Shown piece after piece: positions 16,896-25,500 of a DNA stretch of 27,715 bases. How positions within the stretch are numbered: the first letter of the stretch is position 1; every line of letters begins with the position of its first letter. Source of the stretch: an uncultured Varibaculum sp. (GTDB lineage: Bacteria > Actinomycetota > Actinomycetes > Actinomycetales > Actinomycetaceae); contig CAMYAU010000006.1 in NCBI GenBank assembly GCA_947253735.1, positions 1 to 27,715 of the forward strand, given 5' to 3'. The notes below the pieces were generated by a model that searched no databases, was not told the DNA's origin, and saw only the letters and a list, made by a program, of their open reading frames with translations. The position numbers and the translations under genes were made by a program.

Positions 16896-17649
16896 GGCGC
16901 TTTGCCCCCTTTCGCAAACTTAAACACATCACCATTGAGGGGGTAACCAGCCAAGCGGCAACTCGCCCTGAATTTACCAGTCGAGCTGCTTTTCGAGCCT
17001 CGCGTCTACCCGGTTCCCGCTCCGTTTGCGGTATCTGCGAAAACCATTTTAGCAGGTGGGTAACTTCGCGATCTATCCCGCACATAATATGGGGAGCAAC
17101 CAAAAGAGCACACTGGGGAGAGCGTAATTTCTTGCGAGTTTGGCGAGCTACTTCCTCGGTTAAGTAATCATCTACCCAGGCAAAACTGTTGTTTCCGGCA
17201 GCTGCCATAACTTTGGGAAACTTTGCCCGCGGATCCCCATTGGGACAGCGCACCCAAGGAAGGTTCTTCGGAATCCCTAGCAGCGGGGAAAGATGCTGAT
17301 TTGCCCACTGGTTCCAGGAGGTCGCCCAGCGCACTTCGAAACATTTACCAAGCTCCCTCAGGCGTAGACCTAGCAAGCGCGAAAGTACCACGTTTACATT
17401 CAGGGAGTCATCAGGTTGCAAACGTAGCTGGTGGGCACTAAGAAATGGGTTCAGGATACGCCGGCCTGCTCTCCCCCACAGGTTTAAAGGACCATCTACG
17501 TCCAGGAACAAGACCGGCTGCTCGCATACCGCTTCGCCGTCTCCAGTATTTTCTGACAGCACAGTATTAGATTTTGAGGCAGCAGTCTCGTTAGCAGCAT
17601 TGGTCATCTCGGGTCCTAACCCGGTCTGTTCCTCTGCTACCGCACGCAC
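16888..17649 (-). CDS. HAD-superfamily hydrolase, possibly of the RNA-repair-associated (HAD_SAK) type
   Basis: This 253-residue protein carries the HAD motifs in order. Motif I is FLDVDGPLN (D50, D52). Motif II is WATSW (T110 or S111). A candidate motif III Lys lies in DPRAKFPK, and motif IV is WVDD (D160, D161), so an active phosphohydrolase or phosphotransferase is expected. The FLDVDGPLN form and the RWATSW / AWVDDYL pattern recall the HAD domains placed with Swiss-army-knife RNA-repair proteins, a memory-based match. Substrate is unknown. The first 44 residues are a polar tail. The GTG start at 17647-17649 is supported by AAGGAGG four bases upstream. It is coupled by an 8-base overlap to the 751-residue gene downstream and lies 97 bases after clpC, with a consensus -10 box in the gap. 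Confidence 0.85.
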   Translation of the reverse strand: MRAVAEEQTGLGPEMTNAANETAASKSNTVLSENTGDGEAVCEQPVLFLDVDGPLNLWGRAGRRILNPFLSAHQLRLQPDDSLNVNVVLSRLLGLRLRELGKCFEVRWATSWNQWANQHLSPLLGIPKNLPWVRCPNGDPRAKFPKVMAAAGNNSFAWVDDYLTEEVARQTRKKLRSPQCALLVAPHIMCGIDREVTHLLKWFSQIPQTEREPGRREARKAARLVNSGRVAAWLVTPSMVMCLSLRKGAKRHG

Positions 17650-17653
17650 GCGC

Positions 17654-17660
17654 CCTCCTT
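17654..17660 (-). promoter_or_regulatory. Shine-Dalgarno site for the GTG start of the HAD gene
   Basis: On the minus strand AAGGAGG lies four bases before GTG 17649. This supports the GTG over the in-frame ATG at 17605-17607, which lacks such a site. Confidence 0.7.
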
Positions 17661-17676
17661 AAACTCCTAACTCCAC

Positions 17677-17682
17677 ATTATA
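17677..17682 (-). promoter_or_regulatory. Consensus -10 box between clpC and the HAD gene
   Basis: The minus strand reads TATAAT 27 bases before the GTG start. A matching -35 at 16-18 bases is not seen (TTGCTT lies only 10 bases upstream), so the promoter call rests on the perfect -10 and its position. Confidence 0.4.
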
Positions 17683-17744
17683 GCGAGATGATAAGCAAGG
17701 CAGGAGGCAGAGCAAAAGATTACGGGAAAGGAGTTACGCGCGAA

Positions 17745-20219
17745 CTATTTACCGTTGAAGGTAAATTCCTTTTCCCCATCCTCGTTCTCGCGCACATCTA
17801 CCACGATTTCGTGACCGGGCTCGATATCTCCGAAGAGAATTTTTTCGCTGAGGGCATCTTCGATATCGCGCTGGATAGTGCGCCGCAAAGGACGTGCCCC
17901 CAGCACCGGATCGAAACCGCGGGTAGCTAGTTCCTCACGAGCCGCATCGGTGAGCTTCAAGGTCATATCTTGTTCTTGAGTACGTTCTTGAAGTTTGGCG
18001 ATCATCAAATCCACGATCTGGCGGATTTCTTCCATCCCCAACTGCGGGAATACGATCACTTCATCTACGCGGTTTAGGAACTCGGGACGGAACTGCTGTT
18101 TGAGTTCTTCCTGCACCCGATTCTTCATCCGCTGATAGGAGCCAACCTGGTCATTATCGACCTGGAACCCGGTCTGTACCCCTTTATTGATGTCACGAGT
18201 CCCCAGGTTAGTGGTCATGATGATCACAGTGTTCTTGAAATCAACCATCCGCCCTTGGGAATCAGTAAGCCGTCCATCCTCTAACACCTGCAAGAGGGTG
18301 TTAAAAATATCGGCGTGGGCTTTTTCGATCTCGTCAAAGAGCACCACTGAGAAGGGCTTGCGGCGTACCTTTTCGGTCAACTGCCCGCCCTCGTCATAGC
18401 CGACGTATCCGGGAGGTGCCCCAAACAGACGCGAAGAAGTGTGCTTTTCGCCGAACTCCGACATATCCAACTGGATTAGCGCCGATTCGTCGCCAAAAAG
18501 GAATTCTGCCAGGGCTTTGGCCAACTCAGTCTTACCGACCCCGGTAGGACCGGCAAAAATAAACGATCCACCGGGACGATTCGGGTCTTTAAGACCGGCG
18601 CGGGTCCTGCGAATAGATTTCGAAAGAGCATTGACCGCTTCGTTCTGACCGATGACCCGTTTATGGAGCTCATCTTCCATATGTAGCAGCTTGGCGCTTT
18701 CCTTCTCGGTCAGTTTGAACACCGGGATACCGGTAGACATCGCCAAGATTTCGGCGATGGAATCTTCATCTACAGTTCCAATCCGGTCGCCTTCCCCGGA
18801 CTTCCACTCGGCCTCCAGCTTGGCGCGCTCTTCTCCAAGCTGCTTTTCTTCATCGCGCAATTTTGCGGCTTTCTCGAAGTCTTGGGCATCAATCGCGGCC
18901 TCTTTATCCCGACGTGCCTCATTGATTTTCTCGTCCATTTCCCGAATCTCGGGGGGAGCGGTCATCCGATGAATCCGCAGACGCGCCCCGGCCTCATCAA
19001 TCAAATCGATTGCTTTGTCGGGCAGGTAGCGGTCCGAAATATAGCGGTCAGATAAAGAAGCAGCCGCCCGAATCGCATCATCGGTAATTATTACCCGGTG
19101 GTGCGCCTCGTAGCGGTCACGCAAACCGGTCAAGATTTTCACGGTATCTTCCACGCTGGGCTGTTCTACCTGCACCGGCTGAAAACGCCGCTCCAAAGCC
19201 GCATCTTTTTCAATATATTTGCGGTATTCCTCGGTGGTGGTGGCCCCGATAGTCTGCAGTTCCCCCCGTGCCAACATGGGCTTGAGGATGGAGGCGGCGT
19301 CAATCGCGCCCTCGGCAGCACCCGCCCCCACCAGGGTGTGGATCTCGTCGATGAACAAAATAATGTCCCCGCGGGTGCGGATTTCTTTCAAAACTTTCTT
19401 GAGGCGTTCCTCAAAGTCGCCGCGATAACGCGATCCCGCAATCAACGACCCCATATCTAAGGAGTAAATATGCTTGTCCTTGAGGGTTTCTGGGACATCT
19501 CCGCGCACAATTGCCTGCGCTAGCCCCTCTACTACCGCAGTTTTACCTACCCCGGGTTCCCCGATCAAGACCGGGTTGTTCTTGGTACGCCGCGAGAGGA
19601 TCTGCATGACCCGTTCCATCTCGTTGACGCGCCCAATCACTGGATCTAGTTTGTTTTCCCTAGCCGCCTCGGACAGGTTGCGCCCGAACTGGTCTAGGAT
19701 CGCCGAACCGGATTTTTGGGGCTTTTGTGAACCGGTGCCGACCCCCACGGTTTCTCCGCCCGCTTCGTTTTGCCCCGCTCCCGGGTAACCCGAGAGTAGA
19801 TGGATCACGTTTTGTCGAATACTTCCCAGGTCAGCGCCCAGGTTGGTGAGCACCTGGTTGGCTACGCCTTCGCCCTCGCGAATCAGGCCTAACAGGATAT
19901 GTTCGGTGCCGATATAGTTGTGCCCCAGCTGTAGAGCTTCCCGCATCGATAGTTCCAGGACTTTCTTGGCACGCGGAGTAAAGGGGATGTGGTCTTTCGA
20001 ATCGTTCTCGCCCTTGCCGATGATCTCAATGACTTGGTTCCGCACACCCTCGAGGGAAATGTTGGCCATTTCCAAGGCTTTAGCGGCTACACCTTCGCCC
20101 TCGCGAATCAGGCCCAATAGGATATGTTCAGTACCAATATAGTTATGCTCCAGGCTGCGCGCCTCGTCTTGCGCCAGCACCACTACCCGGCGCGCCCGAT
20201 CTGTAAAGCGTTCGAACAT
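17745..20219 (-). CDS. clpC: ATP-dependent Clp protease ATPase subunit ClpC
   Basis: ClpC is a hexameric AAA+ unfoldase that feeds substrates to ClpP. The 824 residues show two Clp-N repeats (about 1-70 and 76-145, each with HNYIGTEHILLGLIREGEGV), the first AAA+ module with Walker A GEPGVGKT (220-227) and Walker B ILFIDEIHT, and a UVR-type middle segment (EAAIDAQDFEKAAKLRDEEK). The second AAA+ module has GPTGVGKTELAKALAEF and VVLFDEIEKAH. The length fits ClpC of B. subtilis (810) and M. tuberculosis (848). The ATG is preceded by AAGGAG on the minus strand. No ctsR or mcsAB gene is adjacent, which is usual for actinobacteria. The 223-base upstream region shows no clear HspR- or ClgR-type operator by eye. 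Confidence 0.97.
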   Translation of the reverse strand: MFERFTDRARRVVVLAQDEARSLEHNYIGTEHILLGLIREGEGVAAKALEMANISLEGVRNQVIEIIGKGENDSKDHIPFTPRAKKVLELSMREALQLGHNYIGTEHILLGLIREGEGVANQVLTNLGADLGSIRQNVIHLLSGYPGAGQNEAGGETVGVGTGSQKPQKSGSAILDQFGRNLSEAARENKLDPVIGRVNEMERVMQILSRRTKNNPVLIGEPGVGKTAVVEGLAQAIVRGDVPETLKDKHIYSLDMGSLIAGSRYRGDFEERLKKVLKEIRTRGDIILFIDEIHTLVGAGAAEGAIDAASILKPMLARGELQTIGATTTEEYRKYIEKDAALERRFQPVQVEQPSVEDTVKILTGLRDRYEAHHRVIITDDAIRAAASLSDRYISDRYLPDKAIDLIDEAGARLRIHRMTAPPEIREMDEKINEARRDKEAAIDAQDFEKAAKLRDEEKQLGEERAKLEAEWKSGEGDRIGTVDEDSIAEILAMSTGIPVFKLTEKESAKLLHMEDELHKRVIGQNEAVNALSKSIRRTRAGLKDPNRPGGSFIFAGPTGVGKTELAKALAEFLFGDESALIQLDMSEFGEKHTSSRLFGAPPGYVGYDEGGQLTEKVRRKPFSVVLFDEIEKAHADIFNTLLQVLEDGRLTDSQGRMVDFKNTVIIMTTNLGTRDINKGVQTGFQVDNDQVGSYQRMKNRVQEELKQQFRPEFLNRVDEVIVFPQLGMEEIRQIVDLMIAKLQERTQEQDMTLKLTDAAREELATRGFDPVLGARPLRRTIQRDIEDALSEKILFGDIEPGHEIVVDVRENEDGEKEFTFNGK

Positions 20220-20442
20220 TTTACTCCTTGACCTTTAGGGAGATTCTTTCGGTTAGGGATTTAACTCCACTATGTACATTATTAGGTTTTTGCCCTCCCG
20301 CTCACCTGGTTTCACTACCGGCTAAGGCTATTTTTCCAGAGGACGAGGCCGGCGGGTTTGGAGGGAACACTAAGGTAAATTTTCAAGGATGCAGGTAACG
20401 GAAATCTATGGCAGCAATTGCAGGGATTTCACCCGGATAAAT

Positions 20443-21156
20443 CTAGATATAGCACGCCAAAGTTGCTGCCAATAGCAACGCGACTGAAAGTAGTGTTACC
20501 AGTATATTTCCTAGTATTTGGGTACGTTTAACGGCGGTGGTGGCACGCTGACGATCAACAATATCCGGGATAGTTTGTGTTAATTGCTTGCGTCCCCTCC
20601 TGCCGGAGATCACGGCCACCAGATGTAGCGCCCAACCGATTATCACGCCCACCAGGGCTCCCCCTAGATGTCCTTGCCAGGAAACATTGGGAATCACGAA
20701 TCCGATCAGCAAGTTGATAATCAACAAGCCTCCTAAAGCGCTGGAGGAGGCATGCAGGTTACGAGTGTAGACAAATACGCCTGCACACAGCCCTAGTACC
20801 GCTCCGGAGGCACCTACTACCGCTTGCTGCTGCCCGGTGATTAGCGCCCACACCAAAGTGCCAAGGGATCCTCCCCAAGCAGACAGTAGGTAGATCAGCA
20901 GAATCTGGTAGCTGCTCATCACGCGGCGGGCGAGCTCACCCAGGATGTACAAGAACGCCATATTGGACGCTAGATGCAAGATCCCGCCATGCAAGAAGGC
21001 GGCCGTCAGGAAGCGCCAAGGCTCAGTAAATCCCAAGCCGGGATAAAACAGAAATTGTTCTACCAGGCTGGGAGCTAGCCATGACGCCACATAAACAATC
21101 CCGCAAGCAATGATCAGGACGTTTATTACATTGACACGATTGTTCTGGTTCGGCAT
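20443..21156 (-). CDS. Rhomboid-family intramembrane serine protease
   Basis: This 237-residue polytopic membrane protein cleaves other membrane proteins within the bilayer. The rhomboid core is complete: FLHGGILHLASNMAFL (H56, H61, N65), the catalytic Ser in VVGASGAVLG (S117) and the catalytic His in WQGHLGGALVG (H163). Six core helices can be followed, and a further hydrophobic helix closes the C-terminus (about 214-236) after a basic cytoplasmic segment. The start at 21154-21156 has no visible ribosome-binding site, and a strong hairpin ends 16 bases upstream, so expression may be low or unusual. It sits between the cyclophilin and clpC genes on the same strand. Substrates are unknown. Confidence 0.93.
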   Translation of the reverse strand: MPNQNNRVNVINVLIIACGIVYVASWLAPSLVEQFLFYPGLGFTEPWRFLTAAFLHGGILHLASNMAFLYILGELARRVMSSYQILLIYLLSAWGGSLGTLVWALITGQQQAVVGASGAVLGLCAGVFVYTRNLHASSSALGGLLIINLLIGFVIPNVSWQGHLGGALVGVIIGWALHLVAVISGRRGRKQLTQTIPDIVDRQRATTAVKRTQILGNILVTLLSVALLLAATLACYI

Positions 21157-21172
21157 TGCTATAAAAGTTAAA

Positions 21173-21200
21173 TTTGTCCGCCACCGAAGTGGCGGACAAA
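21173..21200 (-). terminator. 12-bp stem with C(UUCG)G tetraloop between cyclophilin and rhomboid genes
   Basis: The minus strand reads TTTGTCCGCCAC, TTCG, GTGGCGGACAAA, a perfect stem capped by an extra-stable UUCG loop closed by C-G. TTTAACTTTT follows, an interrupted U-tract. It lies 8 bases after the cyclophilin stop and 16 bases before the rhomboid ATG. Confidence 0.75.
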
Positions 21201-21207
21201 TAAAAAG

Positions 21208-21717
21208 TTACTCGCTGATTTCGATGGATTCGATGGTGATGTCCTCGAGCGGACGATCGCGCCCATCGGTGCTCACCGCAGCGATCGCGTCGACTACGTC
21301 GCGGGAAGCCTGGTCAGTGACTTTTCCAAAGACGGTGTGTTTGCCGTTTAGCCACTGGGTAGGCACCTGGGTGATAAAGAATTGGGATCCGTTGGTTCCG
21401 GGTCCGGCGTTCGCCATTCCCAGCACATAGGGTTCATCGAAGGTCAGTTCCGGTACGATCTCATCCCCGAAACGGTAGCCGGGGCCACCGGTACCTGTCC
21501 CCAGGGGATCACCGGTCTGGATCATGAAACCTTGGATTACGCGGTGAAAAATTACCCCGTTATAGAGGGGTTCATTAGATTTCAGCCCGGTGGCAGGGTT
21601 TTGCCATTCGCGCTCCCCGGTGGCCAGTCCCTTGAAGTTGTTTACCGTGATCGGAGTTTTATCCGGGAATAGTTCGACTTTGATGTCGCCTTTTGAAGTG
21701 TGAATTGTTGCTTCCAT
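21208..21717 (-). CDS. ppiA: Cyclophilin-type peptidyl-prolyl cis-trans isomerase
   Basis: This 169-residue cytoplasmic cyclophilin (no signal peptide) speeds proline isomerisation in folding proteins. Family motifs are intact: FPDKTPITVNNFKGLATG near the N-terminus, the catalytic YNGVIFHRVIQGFMIQTGD (Arg in FHRV), GMANAGPGTNGSQFFIT and the WLNGKHTVFGKV segment. The length fits bacterial PpiA/PpiB-type enzymes. The ATG at 21715-21717 is preceded by GAAAGG on the minus strand. The gene appears to be monocistronic, ending at the UUCG hairpin. It is divergent from the small membrane protein at 21892. Confidence 0.95.
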   Translation of the reverse strand: MEATIHTSKGDIKVELFPDKTPITVNNFKGLATGEREWQNPATGLKSNEPLYNGVIFHRVIQGFMIQTGDPLGTGTGGPGYRFGDEIVPELTFDEPYVLGMANAGPGTNGSQFFITQVPTQWLNGKHTVFGKVTDQASRDVVDAIAAVSTDGRDRPLEDITIESIEISE

Positions 21718-21804
21718 AGCCTTTATCCTTTCATGAAAGCCGAAATTCTGATACTTGACCCTATCTCAATCTAGCGAAATCCGCTGGCTTATTCTTCCCC
21801 CAAC

Positions 21805-21833
21805 CTGACCGCTAACGTCTAAACTAATAGAGT
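21805..21833 (+). promoter_or_regulatory. Candidate promoter for the small membrane protein gene
   Basis: CTGACC and TAGAGT separated by exactly 17 bases each match the sigma-70-type consensus at four of six positions. The gene starts 58 bases further on. Confidence 0.4.
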
Positions 21834-21891
21834 ACAAGTTGTCGTTGCCGAAGCGGGGGCGCCTCGGTACGCCTAAGTTAAAGGAGCTAAC

Positions 21892-22401
21892 ATGAAGACA
21901 TGCTGCCCGTATAAGCTGTTTAAGCAGGCCCGGAGCCTGGCAGATCAAGGCAAAGATATGGTTATTGAGGGCGCTCAAGATCTGCAGGATAAAGTTAGCA
22001 GTGAACTAGTGCCGAGTGTGGAACACGCGGTAGATAATATGCGAGACCAGTTCCACGAGGTTAAAAAGCATTCTGAGAAGTCTTTGAAGGAGGCGGCTAA
22101 ACAAGTGAAGAAGCAATCAGCAGAAGCATTCGGCAAACCGGAGCCCAAGCGGGGACGCAAGGGCCTACTGTTCTTGGTATTAGCGGCTTTGGCTGGCGGA
22201 GTCGGGTACCTACTGTACCGTCGTTCCCAGCCGGTCGATGATCCGTGGGCGGAAGAGTATTGGGAGGACGTCGAGGTCACCGAGTTCGATCCGCAGGAAG
22301 CTGCCGAGAAAGCTCAAGACAAGGCGAAAGAGGTTGCGCAGGATGTAGCCGAAAAGGCCGATGAAGCCGTAGACGCCGTGAAAGACAAACTAGATAAATA
22401 G
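21892..22401 (+). CDS. Small single-pass membrane protein with amphipathic helical flanks
   Basis: I do not recognise a named family. The 169-residue protein begins MKTCCPY, continues as a charged, probably amphipathic helix to about residue 80, and then has a basic stop (KPEPKRGRK). One hydrophobic helix follows (about 91-109), then an acidic segment (about 115-134, Asp/Glu/Trp-rich). The tail is Ala/Lys/Glu heptad-like (about 135-169), resembling YtxH- or apolipoprotein-like helices. The positive-inside pattern suggests the N-terminal part is cytoplasmic. AAAGGAG precedes the ATG by five bases. It stands alone, with its own promoter-like sequence and terminator. A role in envelope stress or membrane shaping would be speculation. 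Confidence 0.85.
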   Translation: MKTCCPYKLFKQARSLADQGKDMVIEGAQDLQDKVSSELVPSVEHAVDNMRDQFHEVKKHSEKSLKEAAKQVKKQSAEAFGKPEPKRGRKGLLFLVLAALAGGVGYLLYRRSQPVDDPWAEEYWEDVEVTEFDPQEAAEKAQDKAKEVAQDVAEKADEAVDAVKDKLDK

Positions 22402-22421
22402 TTTTCGAAGTCTTATAGACA

Positions 22422-22456
22422 ATGCCCTCCCTGCAAAAAGCAGGGAGGGCATTTTT
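22422..22456 (+). terminator. Intrinsic terminator after the small membrane protein gene
   Basis: A perfect 13-bp stem (ATGCCCTCCCTGC) with an AAAAA loop is followed by a run of T. The position, 21 bases after the stop codon, is ideal. Confidence 0.92.
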
Positions 22457-22516
22457 CTGCAACTTTCGCGCTGTAACCAGGTGACCCCTGGCACGGATCT
22501 AGCTAGGTAAAAGTAA

Positions 22517-22549
22517 CTCGGGGCCGGAAGTTTTACTTCCGGCCCCGAG
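22517..22549 (-). terminator. Terminator of the large surface-protein gene
   Basis: A perfect 15-bp GC-rich stem with a 3-base loop lies 32 bases past the stop codon at 22581. On the minus strand it is followed by TTACTTTTACC, an imperfect U-tract. With the plus-strand terminator at 22422 it separates the two convergent genes. Confidence 0.75.
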
Positions 22550-22580
22550 ATCCTTCTAGTTATTTAGTTATGTCTATTTC

Positions 22581-25500
22581 CTAGTCCTCTAGTTCGTCTC
22601 GCTGGTAGCGGCGGATTACCACTAATCCGATTCCCGCAACCATTACTAGAACACCGGTCATTGCCATGATTCCGGTAGTGGAGCCGGTCTTAGCTAAGAT
22701 CGTGCGCACCACTTTCGGGAACTCGGGTGGAGTTACCGGAGTCGGAGGCGGTGTTCCCGGAGTATTCGGAGTCTTAGGAGTTTCGGGCGGCGTTCCCGGA
22801 GTGGGGTTATCCCCGCTAACGGTTTGTGCCACATCATTAATATCACGGTGGAAGGCAACCTTCTTTGCACCGGGGCTGGGCTGACCGTCCTTAATATCCG
22901 TGGTCTTGTAGAGATCCTCGAATACTACGTATTGGCGATTAGCCTGGATAGCTTCACCCTTAACCGTGAAGTAGACTTTCGCCTCTCCACTGGTTTGACC
23001 TTCCGCTACGTGGAAGGAGCCACGTTCAGCTTTCGCTCCGTCCTGCTGTTTTCCATCCTTGTCCAGGTAGGTGAGCGGTGCACTGGTCTCCTTGTCCATC
23101 AGGGTCCCGGTGATGGTGTATTCGCCGGGCTCCAGGTCCTTCCACTGGACCGTATCTTCGACTACTGCATCTTGACCCGGGGTCAACAGTTTCTTACCGA
23201 AGTTAACGTCCTGGGTATTGTCTTTGAAGGTAGTGCGATTCTTAGCAACCGTGGCGATCTCCGGATTCTTTTCTTCCGGTGAGGCCGGCGGGGTTACCAC
23301 CCGAACCGTCTGGTCGGCATCCTCAAAGTTGGCGTGGTCCACTACCGGGGTAGCTTTACCCACTACTTTGCCATCTTTAACATCAGATGCCTTGTATACA
23401 TGTTCAAAGACTACCCAGCTGGAGTTGGTAGAGATATTCTCTGCCGGCACAGTGAATAGTGCATTGATGGTTCCAGTCTTTTCGCCCTTCTTGACTTCGA
23501 AGTCGACCGCCGGGGTGTTCGCCCCTACGACTGGCTTGCCGGTCAGTTTATCCATCAAGTTACCGATCATGGTGTACTTGCCAGGAGCGAGGTTCTTCCA
23601 GGTGGCAACGTCTTGAACTTGGGCGGGTTCGCCCTTCTTAACGTTCACTACCTTGTCTTGGTCAGCGTTGTCACGCGCCACCGTACCCAACTCGGGGAAG
23701 TCCTTACTGTAGATATTCTTAATGGTGACCCGGATTTCCGGAACCTCCTTAGTATCTACATCCGGCACCGTGAATTGAGCGGTTTGGTTGTTAACCTTCG
23801 AAACTGCCATCTCCGGATTCGAGGAGGTGAAGTTAATGGTGTCCGGGAGAATCCCGTCCGGGTTCGCTTCGTCGTTCAGCATCTCGGTTAAGGTACATAC
23901 CGTTCCCACTTGTAGCTGCTTGTCGGCGGGCAACCCCGCGGACACGCCCGCGGGTATCTCGAAGGTGAACGTTCCTCCGAAGTCCTTGTCACAGCTGATG
24001 GTGAACTTGAACTTACGATCCTTATCCGGAAGCTGTCCATCGAGCACCTTCTCGGTTACCTTGGTGAAGGTAATAATCGGCGGACCTTTCGGAGTTTCAA
24101 CCACTCGCACGGTTTGGTTAATGGCGTTTAGATCCAGTTCGGATACTACCGGTTTCGCATACTGCGCGGGATGCCCTGTCTGGGAGTCAACATCCGTCGC
24201 GCGGTAGATGCGTTCGAACACTACAAACTGTGCGCCCGCACTCGAGGTAGCCGTCGCCGGTACCTGAATCTTAGTGGTGAGACTACCGGCGGTTTCGCCG
24301 TTAATTACGGTGAAGGGAACCGCCTTAGTGGTCGCCCCGGTAACCGGGTTACCCTTGGTGTCAACCAGTTCACTGAGTGCTTGATAGTTACCAGCGGGCA
24401 GGTTCTTCCAGTTGACGGTATCGGTTATGACCGCAGCCTTACCTTTTTGGATTTCCTTTTCATTTGCTCCATCGGTGGTGGCAGTGGTGCTTACCGAGGG
24501 TGGCTCGGTAACGGACACGGTCTGCGCATCATCGCTGGGGTCATTGTGGGAAACCACAGTGGAAGTGTTCGGTTTGGGCTTGATGCCATCAGTATCTTCG
24601 TAGTTGTAGAGGTATTCGTAAACTACGTACTTTCCGGCCTGACTGATTGCCCCCGCAGGCACATTGAACTTCATGGTGGTGCTGCCCGCCAAGGAGTTAT
24701 CCTTGTTGATTTCTAGTACCACGGGTTCGTTGGTAACTCCCGCTGTCGGAACAGCATTGTTATCCGTGATGTGCATGAGGGTACCGGTCAACAGGTATTT
24801 ACCTACCGGCAGGTTCTTCCAAGTGACAGTATCGGTTACCGTGGTGGCAGTTCCTGCCTGCACGCTGGAGGTACCGTTATCGGTTACCGCCCGGGTTTGC
24901 AGTTCCGGTTTACCCATCTTGTTGTAGGTGTTGGTCACGTTTACCAGCACTTCGGGCACCTGATCGGTGACCGCCGGCACGGTGAAGTGAGCCGCACCCG
25001 CCGTGGAGTCTTGCTGCACAGTGAAACCGGGGGTTCCGCTGGTTAGTGAGACCGAGGGGGTCACTTGCTGCTCAATGGCGTTACGCAAATCCTCGTTAAT
25101 CGAGCATACGTAGCCACTACGCAAACCGGTGATTTCGGTAGCTGCATTCGGACGTACCTTCAAGGTGGTATTACTCTGGGCTTTTCCGTCCTTATCGTGA
25201 CAGTTCACGGTGAAGTAGTAAGCGCGGTTATCAGGTACTTCCATACCTGAAGCCACAACTTTCTTCATAATCTTGACCTTGGCGGCCGGAGCCGGCGGAG
25301 GTGTAATCGCTTCCACTGTCTGGTCCGCATCGGTGATTACCGCATGCTCTACCACTGGGGTGGCGCCATTGTTCGGGGTTACTCCGTTTACATCACCTGC
25401 GCGGTAGACGTATTCGTAAACCACGTAATGGTTACCCGATTTGAGCGATTCCCCGCTGACGGTGAACTTGTTATCCAGTTTCCCGTTCTTTTCGCCTTCT

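Noticed and set aside
20220..20442. HspR (HAIR) or ClgR operator upstream of clpC
   Set aside because: Neither CTTGAGT-N7-ACTCAAG nor a clear GTTCGC/GCGAAC repeat was found by eye.
24171..24716. Open frame of 181 codons antisense to the surface-protein gene
   Set aside because: It is one of many shadow frames opposite a repetitive gene; no start signal or recognisable protein.
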